Of a stretch of DNA of 64,000 nucleotides, positions 1-8,795 are shown one piece after another (the stretch's first letter is position 1; each line of letters starts with the position of its first letter). The notes below the pieces were generated by a model. It was not told the origin of the DNA. It did not search any database and saw only the letters and a list, made by a program, of their open reading frames with translations. The translations under genes were made by a program, and so were the position numbers. The DNA comes from Flavobacterium sp. SUN046. Lineage in GTDB: Bacteria; Bacteroidota; Bacteroidia; Flavobacteriales; Flavobacteriaceae. The stretch is taken from NCBI RefSeq assembly GCF_028867965.1, contig NZ_JAPQNT010000006.1, forward strand, positions 164,274 through 228,273, given 5' to 3'.

Positions 1-1260
1 TTTGAATTCCTCCTGAATATCCATAGAAATATCAACCGATTTTGAAAACTTTTTACGCAATTCATCAGGCATAACATATTTAAAATTACTTTCAATATCA
101 GCATCGTCACGAAGACTTTCAAGATAATATTCGGGTGATTTAAAAATATGCTGCCAATCAACCGGATTATTCCATAAACCAAATCGTAACGCGTTGTTTC
201 CTAAATCGATAACGTTAAATTCATCTTTGTGTGGCAGTCGTCTTGAACCACGCCCAATCATTTGAAAATAAAGCGTTAATGACTTGGTGGCTCGATTCAA
301 AATTATGGTTTCAACTGTTGGTTCATCAAATCCGGTGGTTAAAATTCCAACTGATGTTAAAATTGCATCTGGAGTTTTCTTAAACCAATGTAAAATATCT
401 TTTCTATCTTCTGCGGAAGTTGTATTATCTAAATGTCGAATATTGTATCCGGCATGCATAAAACTCTCATAAACATGCAAAGAAGTATTGATTCCGTTAT
501 TAAAAATTAAGGTCTTTTTACCAAGAGATTTTTCTGAATAAGCATGCAATAATTTTTCTTGCATGACCATATTACTGTACAAATCATCAGATGATTTTAC
601 TGTATAATCGCCATTAATTCCGACTTTTAAGGACGTTAAACCAACATCATAACTATAAGTAGTTGCTTTAGCTAAAAATCCTTTATCTATAAGGTTTTGA
701 ATGGTATCACCAACAATTAATTCGCTATAATTTTCATACATTGGTAATTTAATATTCGAACTCAATGGCGTTGCAGTAACTCCGAGAATAAAAGCATTTT
801 CAAAAGCACTAAATAATTTCCTAAACGAATTGAAGTGAGCTTCGTCAATTATCACTAAACCAACATCTTGTATTTCTAATTTATCATCATTAAGACGGTT
901 TTTTAATGTCTCAATCATAGCAACAAAACATGAATATTCTTCTTGATCTGGAAGCTCTTTTATTGCACTATTAATAATTTTATTTTTTACATCAAACGCT
1001 TTAAGCATTTTAGAAGTTTGCTTACAAAGCTCAATTCGATGCGTTAGAACCACTACTTTTTTATTATGTTGTTCTAAATATCTTCTTGTTATTTCAGAAA
1101 AAATTACTGTTTTTCCGCCGCCAGTTGGCAATTGATATAACAAATGATAATTGTGTGGACCATTATCTAATCGTTCAAAAATCTTGTCGATATCTCCTTT
1201 TTGGTAACTGTAAAGTTCCTTTTTATCTTCAATTTCGGCAAGTAGTTCTTTTTTTGACAT
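1..1260 (-). CDS. DEAD/DEAH-box superfamily 2 helicase (partial, C-terminus outside window)
   Basis: ATP-dependent superfamily 2 helicase of the type III restriction/UvrB-like class, open from its ATG at 1258-1260 to the window edge (420 codons, no stop). The Walker A motif LPTGGGKT is at residues 44-51, the Walker B box DEAH at 139-142 and motif VI QMIGRGSRR near residue 333, so both RecA-like domains are present and only the C-terminal part is missing. No methyltransferase or specificity gene is visible beside it, so it could be a stand-alone helicase. The substrate (DNA or RNA) cannot be read from the sequence. The helicase class is certain; the exact role is not. Confidence 0.85.
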   Translation of the reverse strand, partial: MSKKELLAEIEDKKELYSYQKGDIDKIFERLDNGPHNYHLLYQLPTGGGKTVIFSEITRRYLEQHNKKVVVLTHRIELCKQTSKMLKAFDVKNKIINSAIKELPDQEEYSCFVAMIETLKNRLNDDKLEIQDVGLVIIDEAHFNSFRKLFSAFENAFILGVTATPLSSNIKLPMYENYSELIVGDTIQNLIDKGFLAKATTYSYDVGLTSLKVGINGDYTVKSSDDLYSNMVMQEKLLHAYSEKSLGKKTLIFNNGINTSLHVYESFMHAGYNIRHLDNTTSAEDRKDILHWFKKTPDAILTSVGILTTGFDEPTVETIILNRATKSLTLYFQMIGRGSRRLPHKDEFNVIDLGNNALRFGLWNNPVDWQHIFKSPEYYLESLRDDADIESNFKYVMPDELRKKFSKSVDISMDIQEEFK

Positions 1261-1335
1261 ATTGATTTTTACAATTTTGCAAAAATACTCTAAAAAAGAG
1301 TTCTACGACTATGTTTTTAAAACTTTTACAAAAAA

Positions 1336-1851
1336 TTAATAATCAAATCTTTCTATAATGGAGTTGAACTCAAATTTATTTATCCAATTTTGAGCTACAC
1401 TTTCTTCTTTGATTGCCACTACTCTACTTTTGAAATCATCTAAAACACCTTTTTCAATCATAAAACTTATGGCTTGTTGAAATGAATTTAACATGCTTTT
1501 ATAAAATGCTTCATTGTTAATTTGCTTTTCAGAAGATAATGTTTGCGCAATTTCAATAGTGTAAAGCATAACATCAACAATAATAAATGAATCAACGCCT
1601 AGTGAAATAAAGTGTTTGATATATTTTTGAGCAACAGATCGACGCATTTTGGGTTTCTTTCCACGAATTGGGAAATATTCATTAGAAATTTTGAGTTTTG
1701 CATCTTTGACTAAATTTCGTTCGTTTGGATTGAAAACAAAATCATAATAAACCTTTACGTCTTTAAATTTATCATACAATTCGACAAGTTGCTCTTCTAA
1801 TTGCGGTTTAGAAAGTTCGTTCAAGTATTTTTTTAAATCACGTTTGCTCAT
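1336..1851 (-). CDS. DUF6155 family protein
   Basis: A 171-residue soluble protein. The N-terminus MSKRDLKKYLNELSK matches what I remember of DUF6155 proteins in Flavobacteriia; this is recognition from memory without a search. It is rich in Lys and Glu, probably all-helical, and has no signal peptide or membrane segment. It lies 75 bases downstream of the helicase start on the same strand, so the two may be cotranscribed with this gene first. No function is known to me. Confidence 0.7.
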   Translation of the reverse strand: MSKRDLKKYLNELSKPQLEEQLVELYDKFKDVKVYYDFVFNPNERNLVKDAKLKISNEYFPIRGKKPKMRRSVAQKYIKHFISLGVDSFIIVDVMLYTIEIAQTLSSEKQINNEAFYKSMLNSFQQAISFMIEKGVLDDFKSRVVAIKEESVAQNWINKFEFNSIIERFDY

Positions 1852-1912
1852 ATAAATGCTAAATTATTACAAAAGTAATGCAGTTTCTAGGTAAATTTTT
1901 AATGATATTACT

Positions 1913-1920
1913 TAATTTTG
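1913..1920 (+). promoter_or_regulatory. Bacteroidota -7 box (TAATTTTG)
   Basis: Exact match to TAnnTTTG, 18 bases upstream of the ATG at 1938. Transcription would begin near 1926, downstream of the longer in-frame ATG at 1878, which argues for the shorter DUF3817 start. Confidence 0.55.
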
Positions 1921-1937
1921 CAATTCAAAATAAAACT

Positions 1938-2222
1938 ATGACAAAGATTTTCAAATATACTGCGTTGGCTGAAGGTTGTTCTTACTTGATTTTATTAGCC
2001 AATATGCTATTTATAAAGCCTAATAATATCGATTTATACAAAACATTATTATTTCCAATCGGAATGACACACGGAGTTTTATTTATTGCATATCTATATT
2101 TAGCCGTTATGATTAAAGGTACGCAAAACTGGAGTTTGAAAGATTTATCGGTCATAATTTTAGGTTCGTTAATTCCTTTTGGTGCTTTTTATATCGAAAA
2201 AAAATACATAAAGAATGCATAA
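1938..2222 (+). CDS. DUF3817 family membrane protein
   Basis: A 94-residue integral membrane protein with three predicted hydrophobic helices and the pattern ALAEGCSYLILLANM followed by GMTHGVLFIAYLYL, typical of the DUF3817 family. An ATG at 1878 is in frame, but the promoter box at 1913-1920 lies between the two starts and the extra 20 residues do not look like family sequence, so I chose 1938. The last 8 bases overlap the start of the downstream MscS channel, so the two are probably translationally coupled. Biochemical role unknown. Confidence 0.75.
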   Translation: MTKIFKYTALAEGCSYLILLANMLFIKPNNIDLYKTLLFPIGMTHGVLFIAYLYLAVMIKGTQNWSLKDLSVIILGSLIPFGAFYIEKKYIKNA

Positions 2223-3474
2223 TTTTCTTGAAAAATTATTTGGTTGGTTCTATCCGCTGTTGCGCAAAATTAGTTTTGGCGACACATTAGCATCTTACAT
2301 AAGTTTGACTGTTAACATATTAATATTAGGAGTTTTTGCCTATTTTATTTATGTGATTTTCAGATTAATTTTAGTCACATTAATGGCTGTAATTGCTAAA
2401 AAAACCAAAACTAATTTTGATGATTTACTCGTTTCTAATCAAACAGCTAAATATATTGCTCATTTAATTCCGTTTTTATTCATCTATAAGTCGGTTCCAG
2501 TAATTTTAGAAGATTATGTTTATTGGGAATCTATGTTTGGAAAATTAGTTGGGATTTACATCATATTACTTTCGCTTTGGATATTTAGAAGCGTTTTAAA
2601 AGCCATTCGAGATTACTTAAAAGAGCAACCACGTTTTAGTGATAAACCAATTGATAGCTACATTCAAGTAATTATGATTGTGTTATGGATTTATGCTGTT
2701 GGTGTAATAATTTCTAAATTATTTGAAATTGATAAAGGAACTTTATTAGGAGTTTTAGGAACAATTTCTGCAATTGTAATTTTGATTTTTAGAGATACCA
2801 TTTTGGGATTTGTTGCTAGCGTTCAAGTTTCATTAAATGACATGGTTCGCATTGGAGATTGGATAACTTTTGATAAATATGGTGCCGATGGTGATGTAAT
2901 TGAAATTAATTTAGCAACTGTAAAAGTTCGAAATTTTGACAATACAACTACCACAATTCCTACATATAGTTTGATTTCAGATTCGTTTAGAAATTGGCGC
3001 GGAATGTTGGATTCTGACGGAAGACGTATCAAAAGACATATTTTAGTCAAAGCCAAAAGCATTCGATTTTTAACGGATGTTGAATTGCAAAAAATGAAGA
3101 AAATTCAGCTAGTTTCAGAGTATATCGATATTCGACAATCGGAAATTGATAAGTATAACAAAACCTATAATGTAGATAAATCGCTATCTATAAATGGAAG
3201 AAACATGACCAATTTTGGGTTATTTAGAAAATACATCACACAATATCTTGAAAATTATCCGGGTTTAAATAAAGATATGATTTTGTTATGCCGTCAATTA
3301 CAGCCAACGGCACACGGAATTCCGTTAGAAATTTACACATTTACTAAAGACCAACGATTTCAACAATATGAATATGTTATGGCAGATATTTTTGACCATA
3401 TTATTGCTTCTATTGCTTATTTCGATTTAGAAATTTATGAAATGCCGACTGACAGAACTGATTTTACTGATTAA
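2215..3474 (+). CDS. MscS-family mechanosensitive ion channel (YbdG-like)
   Basis: A 419-residue inner-membrane channel expected to open under membrane tension in osmotic downshock. Several transmembrane helices fill residues 25-195. The pore helix and start of the MscS beta domain run from about 175 to 245 (GTLLGVLGTISAIVILIFRD, then NDMVRIGDWI). A long C-terminal cytoplasmic domain follows. The length and long N-terminal membrane part resemble E. coli YbdG (415 residues) more than the short MscS. Its start overlaps the DUF3817 gene by 8 bases. Its 3' end overlaps the convergent thioesterase gene by 11 bases. Confidence 0.88.
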   Translation: MHNFLEKLFGWFYPLLRKISFGDTLASYISLTVNILILGVFAYFIYVIFRLILVTLMAVIAKKTKTNFDDLLVSNQTAKYIAHLIPFLFIYKSVPVILEDYVYWESMFGKLVGIYIILLSLWIFRSVLKAIRDYLKEQPRFSDKPIDSYIQVIMIVLWIYAVGVIISKLFEIDKGTLLGVLGTISAIVILIFRDTILGFVASVQVSLNDMVRIGDWITFDKYGADGDVIEINLATVKVRNFDNTTTTIPTYSLISDSFRNWRGMLDSDGRRIKRHILVKAKSIRFLTDVELQKMKKIQLVSEYIDIRQSEIDKYNKTYNVDKSLSINGRNMTNFGLFRKYITQYLENYPGLNKDMILLCRQLQPTAHGIPLEIYTFTKDQRFQQYEYVMADIFDHIIASIAYFDLEIYEMPTDRTDFTD

Positions 3475-3874
3475 TATCCGATTTTATCTTATTAATTCTA
3501 TCTTCTACATATTCAATTTTGGTTTTTCCATGCGGTTGTGGTTTACCATCTAATCCAACACTTACCATTGTGATTGCATCAATTGAAATTATGGTTTCTT
3601 TAGTCATCATGTTTCTAACTTCGCATAATAATGTTAATGAAGTAGTTCCAAATTTTATAACATCAATTCCGATTTCTATAATATCACCTTGTCTTGCAGA
3701 GCTTTTAAAATTAATTTCCGACATGTGTTTGGTAACAATTCTAGGGCTTTCCAATTGAATAATTGCATAAAGTGCAATTTCTTCATCTATCCAAGCTAGC
3801 AATCGACCGCCAAATAAAGTACTATTGGGATTTAAGTCTTCGGGTTTAACCCATTTTCTGGTATGAAATCTCAT
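3464..3874 (-). CDS. acyl-CoA thioesterase (hotdog fold, YciA/BFIT type)
   Basis: A 136-residue single hotdog-domain protein likely to hydrolyse acyl-CoA thioesters in the cytoplasm. The pattern NPNSTLFGGRLLAWIDEEIALYA is the signature region of the YciA/cytosolic acyl-CoA hydrolase group: the N...GG segment followed by the helix carrying the catalytic Asp. A second conserved block around residues 48-65 (MSEINFKSSARQGDIIEIG) fits the same group. Substrate chain length cannot be inferred. It stands alone and converges on the MscS gene. Confidence 0.85.
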   Translation of the reverse strand: MRFHTRKWVKPEDLNPNSTLFGGRLLAWIDEEIALYAIIQLESPRIVTKHMSEINFKSSARQGDIIEIGIDVIKFGTTSLTLLCEVRNMMTKETIISIDAITMVSVGLDGKPQPHGKTKIEYVEDRINKIKSDINQ

Positions 3875-4173
3875 TTTGATTCAAGTTTTAATGCTGCAAA
3901 TTTAATGTTTTAACAAGTATTGAATACTATTTTAGCAATTCATTAACCTAAGAACACGATTAATTTTAGATACGTTATTTTATAAATTGTATTATTATTC
4001 TTTAAAAAAAGATAGAATTTTGTAGTGAATAATTGAGAAGTAGTTATTTTTTTAACAATAGAATCTCAATGAGTTGACAAATTTAGGGTATTTACCTTAT
4101 AAAAAGTTGGTAATTTGTTGTAATCTATTATATTTGCAAATAATTAAGTAAATTGAACCTATTAAAACATAGT
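3875..4173. other. AT-rich intergenic region upstream of the ompA-like gene
   Basis: About 300 bases between the divergent thioesterase and OmpA genes. No ORF with coding character is visible. The right end carries the OmpA promoter; in the rest I see nothing beyond poly-A/T tracts. Confidence 0.5.
4107..4136 (+). promoter_or_regulatory. Promoter of the ompA-like gene (-33 TTG, -7 TATATTTG)
   Basis: An exact -7 box TATATTTG lies at 4129-4136, preceded 19 bases upstream by TTG at 4107-4109, close to the Bacteroidota sigma factor consensus spacing. The predicted start of transcription is about 30 bases before the ATG at 4174. Confidence 0.6.
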
Positions 4174-5490
4174 ATGAAAAAAATTACATTATTGTCATTA
4201 TTGTTAGTTTCTGCTACAGCTGTTAACGCTCAAGACAAAGTAGTGAAAAAAGATACTGCTTCTGCAGATTATAATAGATGGACAATCGAGGCTACTTTTG
4301 GTCAAGCAAAAGGTGTTAAACCCTATACAGTTGGTTACTACTCAAGTGAGCCTGGAAAATTTTTAGGTAAACCACAGCTAAATAGTTTCAGTTTAGGTGC
4401 TAGATACATGATTAGTCCAAAATTTGGTTTCAAAGGTGCTTTGCAATACAATGATTTAAAAAATATAAAAGATAACGGTAGTATTCCTTTTGAAATGCAA
4501 CAAATTGGACTTTCAGTAGAAGGTGTTGTTAATGCTAGTAGATTATTTGGTGCTGAAGATGCTTTTAAACGTTTTGGTCTTTTATTGCATGCTGGTATTA
4601 GAATCGACCAAATGAAGTCAAAAACTGCTAATGTTGTTGAACACGACCATAACTTTGGAGTTGTTGAATATAATGGTGGTATCGTTACTGGTATTTCACC
4701 TCAATATAGAATAGGAAATAAATTATCCGTTTTATTTGATATTTCTATTCAAAATAGTTACCGTCAACATTTTAATTGGGATGGTTCTTATTCTGATAAA
4801 ACAAATAACTTAAATGGTCAATTAATTACAACTTCATTAGGTCTTACATATTCTCTAGGTAAAAATGAAATTCATGGTGATTGGGCAACTATTAGAGATA
4901 AAAACTTAGATCAAATTGAAGCTCTTGAAAAAAGAGTTGGCGAAGTTGAGACTTTGATGAATGATACAGATAAAGATGGTGTGCCAGATTATTTAGATCA
5001 AGAAAACAATTCGGTTGCTGGTGTAGCTGTTGATACTAGAGGTAAAATGGTTGATTTAAACAGAAATGGAGTTCCAGACGAATTAGAGCGATATGTTGAT
5101 AAATCTACTAAAGAAATTTCTGAAAAATCGAATGTTGACATGATTAAGCGTTTAATTAACGAAGGTTATGTAACAACTTATTTTGATACTGGAAAAGCAA
5201 ATCCAACAAATGTTTCAACAGAAGGAATTGATTTTATAAGAACCTATTTGAAAAATTATCCTAATTCTAAAATAGATATTTATGGTCACGCTGACGAAAT
5301 TGGAAGTACTGAGAAAAACAATGCATTATCGCAAGGTCGCGCAGAAGCAGTAAAAGCTATATTAGTAAAAGCCGGAATTGATGCTTCAAGATTAAATGTT
5401 GTTCCAGCAGGCGAAGATACATCAGTTGAAAAAGATTCAGAAGGTGCTAGAAAATTAGTGAGAAGAGTAACTTTCAAAATAAAAGAATAA
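4174..5490 (+). CDS. OmpA-family outer membrane protein with thrombospondin-3-like calcium motif
   Basis: A 438-residue outer membrane protein. A signal peptide (MKKITLLSLLLVSATAVNAQ) is followed by an N-terminal beta-barrel of roughly 220 residues, a coiled linker (LDQIEALEKRVGEVETLM), an acidic calcium-binding-like motif DTDKDGVPDYLDQE, and a C-terminal OmpA peptidoglycan-binding domain (YFDTGKANPTN..., GHADEIGSTEKNNALSQGRA). It should tether the outer membrane to the cell wall. A TTG at 4153 is in frame, but the signal peptide begins exactly at the ATG at 4174. It has its own promoter and a strong terminator, so it is monocistronic; such porins are usually abundant. Confidence 0.9.
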   Translation: MKKITLLSLLLVSATAVNAQDKVVKKDTASADYNRWTIEATFGQAKGVKPYTVGYYSSEPGKFLGKPQLNSFSLGARYMISPKFGFKGALQYNDLKNIKDNGSIPFEMQQIGLSVEGVVNASRLFGAEDAFKRFGLLLHAGIRIDQMKSKTANVVEHDHNFGVVEYNGGIVTGISPQYRIGNKLSVLFDISIQNSYRQHFNWDGSYSDKTNNLNGQLITTSLGLTYSLGKNEIHGDWATIRDKNLDQIEALEKRVGEVETLMNDTDKDGVPDYLDQENNSVAGVAVDTRGKMVDLNRNGVPDELERYVDKSTKEISEKSNVDMIKRLINEGYVTTYFDTGKANPTNVSTEGIDFIRTYLKNYPNSKIDIYGHADEIGSTEKNNALSQGRAEAVKAILVKAGIDASRLNVVPAGEDTSVEKDSEGARKLVRRVTFKIKE

Positions 5491-5516
5491 TTAACAATTA
5501 TTTCTTGATAACTATT

Positions 5517-5546
5517 AAATCCTCTGTTTCACACAGAGGATTTTTT
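5517..5546 (+). terminator. Rho-independent terminator of the ompA-like gene
   Basis: An 11-bp perfect stem (arms 5517-5527 and 5533-5543) with a 5-base loop, ending in a T tract. Confidence 0.8.
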
Positions 5547-5566
5547 GTATAACTTTAATAAAAAAA

Positions 5567-5968
5567 ATGGAAACTAGAGATTTAATGGTATTGGAATTAA
5601 GAGGTGAAACAATAGGAATGATTTCTAATCAATCATCACCCGAAGAATTATTTCAAAATAAAACATTACGCCCAATTTTAAAAGTCCAAAATGACTTGTT
5701 TATTGAAGTTTTTAGAAATTATGCCATAAAGCAAAAAAATGTTTTTTTTACTTTAAATCCTGAAAAGAAAAATGCTTATATTGAAAACGTAATTCAACGT
5801 GACATTAAGTTTAGAAATTCACTAAAAGGAATTGTAATTGCATTATTTACATTTGAAGAATACAATGAATACATTAAAAACTCTTCTAATTTAAACAAGC
5901 GAATGATGAACATGCTTATCGAACGATTGAAAAGTCAGTTGTTGTTGTTTGAAAATGTTGTTGCTTGA
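5567..5968 (+). CDS. Conserved hypothetical protein (Flavobacteriia)
   Basis: A 133-residue soluble protein with no signal peptide or membrane helix; mixed alpha-helical character, with a conserved-looking central block LRPILKVQNDLF and a C-terminal block LNKRMMNMLIERLK. I recall homologues in many Flavobacteriaceae, sometimes carrying the label glyoxalase, but I see no vicinal-oxygen-chelate metal ligands that would justify it. It follows the OmpA terminator by about 20 bases, so it needs its own promoter or readthrough. Function unknown. Confidence 0.65.
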   Translation: METRDLMVLELRGETIGMISNQSSPEELFQNKTLRPILKVQNDLFIEVFRNYAIKQKNVFFTLNPEKKNAYIENVIQRDIKFRNSLKGIVIALFTFEEYNEYIKNSSNLNKRMMNMLIERLKSQLLLFENVVA

Positions 5969-6049
5969 TTATAAGAAGTTTGTATTTATATCGGAACTAT
6001 CGTTTTACCTTATTTAATTTATAACCAACCTACTCTATCAAAATTAAAA

Positions 6050-6532
6050 TCATTCTGCTTTATTAACTTTTTCAGGTAATGTAGCGCCAGTATTTTCTCT
6101 AATTTCAGTATGACGAATTTCTCCTCCAGAAGTGCCTGTTTGCATAGCTAATAATACAGCAACTAATGCAACTGTAGCTGCTATGTATGAAACTAAATTT
6201 GCTTTAGCCTTATTTTTTACATTGGTATAGATTCCGAAAATTGAAATAATTCCTAATACGTAAAGCACAATTGCTAGTTTTTCGGCCATTTCTTCGTGCT
6301 CGTGTATAATTTTTCTGCCAATGTTAGGCATATCTTTAACCATATCTTCAGCTCCATCACCAGTTGCCATACTTGCAAAAGCAAATAAAGCGGCAACAAT
6401 AAACAAGCTATAAGCAGTGTTTTTTATCGTGTTATTTTTAAAAAACAATCCAAAAATAATTATCCCAAGTCCAAAAATGGTTCCTATAATTGGAAAGTGA
6501 TTTACAATCATGTGTAAGTGTGCCTCATTCAT
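6050..6532 (-). CDS. Multi-pass membrane protein, possibly DUF2231-like
   Basis: A 160-residue protein with four hydrophobic helices (about 10-30, 38-56, 84-102 and 110-128). Histidines sit near the membrane faces (HLHMIVNHFPI at the N-terminus, HEHEEMAEK in the middle, GGEIRHTEI near the C-terminus). This arrangement is reminiscent of DUF2231-type or heme-binding membrane proteins, but the assignment is tentative. It starts 11 bases downstream of the histidine kinase stop on the same strand, so it is probably the third gene of the two-component operon and may be part of its output or sensing. Confidence 0.55.
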   Translation of the reverse strand: MNEAHLHMIVNHFPIIGTIFGLGIIIFGLFFKNNTIKNTAYSLFIVAALFAFASMATGDGAEDMVKDMPNIGRKIIHEHEEMAEKLAIVLYVLGIISIFGIYTNVKNKAKANLVSYIAATVALVAVLLAMQTGTSGGEIRHTEIRENTGATLPEKVNKAE

Positions 6533-6543
6533 AATCTAATTTT

Positions 6544-7935
6544 TTAAAATTTGTCTAATATACTCAATTTAAGAGTTGTTCCGTTATTTTGTTCGCTAAA
6601 AATCTCTATTTCAATCAACAAAATAGCACACAATCGTTTAGCAATAGACAATCCTAAACCTGTTCCTTTTATTTCAGGATAATTGGTTGAGTTAGAAGTT
6701 CTATAAAATGAATTAAACACTTTGTCCAATTCATTTGGTGCAATTCCGATTCCGTTATCGACAACTTTTAAAATTGTGGTAGATTTTATTTTTTCTATAA
6801 CTACTTCTACTCTACCATTATCTTTAGAATATTTCAATGCATTAGAAATTAAATTATTTAATATTATGGAGAAAAAATAAATATCTGTTTCAACAAAATA
6901 ATCGTTAGAATAATTTTCAATAAGTGTAAGATTTCGTTTGTTTGCTTTATTTTCAAATCGTTTGATAGCATCTTTTATGCAATCATTCAAACATATTTTT
7001 TCAATATTCAGTGATTGCTTTTGGTTTTCAAATCGCGCTAACAGTAATAATTGATCAACCAAATTATTGATTCTATCAACTTCAGAAATACATAAATTTA
7101 TTTTTTGTTGGTATTCTTCTGTATTTCTTGGCTTTCTAATTAGTACTTCCAATGTGCCTTTAATTACTGCTAACGGAGTTCTAAGTTCGTGAGAAGCGTC
7201 TGAAGTAAATTGTTTTTCTCTATCAATTGTGGCTTCAATTCTATCTAACAAATTATTTATAGTTTGTGATAATATAAAAAGTTCATCTTTATTTTTGGGC
7301 AATTCAATTCTAGATTTTAAATTATCATTAGTAATTGCGTTTGAAGTTGTAATTATAGAATTAATTGGCTTAATGCTTCTGCCAGCAATAAATTGAGCAA
7401 CAAAAAACAACAATAAAAGCACAATTGGAAATAAAATAAACAGAATGTTTTTTAGATTATCAACAACATTAATAGCTTCTCCTAATGAAACAGCTACAAT
7501 TAAATAGCCACTAATTTTATTTTTAAAAAATAACGGCACCTGAATTTGTCGAACATATTTTCCTGATAATTTAAAATTGGTTTCTTTATTTTTTAAAACT
7601 TTATAATTAAAAATTAAGGTGTGTTTTTTTAAATTTTCCGATTTTTCAATAATCGTTCCAACGGAATTAGTAAGTTGCAAAAAAATTGGATCTACCGAAA
7701 CTTCATTGTGCTCGCCTTGCATCCAATCATCTTTATCTGTAAGTTGAATAGCGTTTTCTGAAATTTTAATTCGTTCAATATTTTCTTTTATTTCCGAATT
7801 GATTTCGTTATTTACATTATTAAAAACAGTTAAAGAAACAATAGTATAAATTGAAAAAAATACCACAAAAATCAACATCGCTGCCGAAATAATATAGTAA
7901 AATGCAATCCTGTTTTTTAAAGAAAATTTATTCAT
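6544..7935 (-). CDS. Sensor histidine kinase (HAMP, HisKA, HATPase)
   Basis: A 463-residue membrane-bound kinase. Transmembrane helices lie at about 10-34 and 163-185 and flank a periplasmic sensor of about 130 residues. A HAMP linker follows (about 185-240). The HisKA box SDASHELRTPLAV carries the phospho-acceptor His249. The C-terminal ATPase domain has N, G1 (DNGIGI) and G2 (GTGLGLSI) boxes. It is encoded 6 bases downstream of the response regulator. The architecture is like heavy-metal or envelope-stress OmpR-class systems (CusS type), but the signal cannot be deduced. Confidence 0.9.
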   Translation of the reverse strand: MNKFSLKNRIAFYYIISAAMLIFVVFFSIYTIVSLTVFNNVNNEINSEIKENIERIKISENAIQLTDKDDWMQGEHNEVSVDPIFLQLTNSVGTIIEKSENLKKHTLIFNYKVLKNKETNFKLSGKYVRQIQVPLFFKNKISGYLIVAVSLGEAINVVDNLKNILFILFPIVLLLLFFVAQFIAGRSIKPINSIITTSNAITNDNLKSRIELPKNKDELFILSQTINNLLDRIEATIDREKQFTSDASHELRTPLAVIKGTLEVLIRKPRNTEEYQQKINLCISEVDRINNLVDQLLLLARFENQKQSLNIEKICLNDCIKDAIKRFENKANKRNLTLIENYSNDYFVETDIYFFSIILNNLISNALKYSKDNGRVEVVIEKIKSTTILKVVDNGIGIAPNELDKVFNSFYRTSNSTNYPEIKGTGLGLSIAKRLCAILLIEIEIFSEQNNGTTLKLSILDKF

Positions 7936-7941
7936 TTTATA

Positions 7942-8601
7942 TTAATCATTCGCAATATATCCAACACCGCGAATTGTTTTTACACAATCATTATCTTTAT
8001 TAATAGTAAGTTTTTTTCTAATAGCATTCATGAAAACATCAATTACACCAGTATCATATTCAAAATAAATGTTCCAAACATTTTCAATTATTTCGGTTCT
8101 TGAGCAAACTCGTCCTTTATTTTTTATCAAATAACTTAGTAATTCAAATTCGCGCTGGGTTAATGAAATTTCCTTTTCATTGTTAAAAACTTGATGCTTA
8201 GAAAGATCTAATTTTATTGTTCCTAATGTAAGTATGTCATTTTCACTATTTCTAAAATGAATTTTAACTCGCTCCAACAATTCTTCAAAACTGAAAGGTT
8301 TTTTTATATAATCGTTTGCTCCAGCTTTCAAACCTTCGATTGTTTCTTGAATAGTATCTTTAGCCGTTAAAAATAAGATCGGTGTATTTTTATCTTTTTC
8401 TCTTATTTTTTTACAAATTTCTAAACCCGAAATTTTTGGTAACATCCAATCTAATAAAATTAAATCAACTTGTTTTGTTGTGGCAAATTCCAACCCAATT
8501 AAACCATTATTTGCAACAATAACTTCATATCCTTCTTCTTCTAATCCTTGGCTTAAAAAATTTGAAATTCCGATTTCGTCTTCAACAATTAATATTTTCA
8601 T
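7942..8601 (-). CDS. OmpR/PhoB-family response regulator
   Basis: A 219-residue DNA-binding regulator. The receiver domain (residues 1-115) has the acidic pair E7/D8, phosphorylation site Asp51 (LILLDWMLPKISG) and Lys in the KKPF motif. A winged-helix domain (about 125-219) contains the typical LTQREFELLSYLIKN and IRGVGYI segments. A TTG two codons upstream (8607) is in frame, but the ATG at 8601 directly precedes the conserved MKILIVEDE. It is the first gene of an operon with the kinase and the DUF2231-like membrane protein. Confidence 0.92.
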   Translation of the reverse strand: MKILIVEDEIGISNFLSQGLEEEGYEVIVANNGLIGLEFATTKQVDLILLDWMLPKISGLEICKKIREKDKNTPILFLTAKDTIQETIEGLKAGANDYIKKPFSFEELLERVKIHFRNSENDILTLGTIKLDLSKHQVFNNEKEISLTQREFELLSYLIKNKGRVCSRTEIIENVWNIYFEYDTGVIDVFMNAIRKKLTINKDNDCVKTIRGVGYIAND

Positions 8602-8771
8602 AAACAATTGATTTTATTTCAAATAGAATTAGAAATTTATTAGTTCCAAATTTAGTTGAAATCATGTTACAATACAAAATAACATATTTTCTTTTTCAGA
8701 AATTTAATCTGCCAACAAAGTTAAGTCAATCTTAATTTGAGATAAAAACCAAGTTTGAAATCAGTTTTTTA

Positions 8772-8779
8772 TACCTTTG
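8772..8779 (+). promoter_or_regulatory. Bacteroidota -7 box (TACCTTTG)
   Basis: Exact TAnnTTTG match 17 bases before the ATG at 8796; no convincing -33 element at the usual distance. Confidence 0.45.
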
Positions 8780-8795
8780 TAAAAAATCACAATCA

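Noticed and set aside
1..1260. Type I or III restriction-modification system
   Set aside because: Only a helicase is visible; no methyltransferase or specificity gene occurs in the window.
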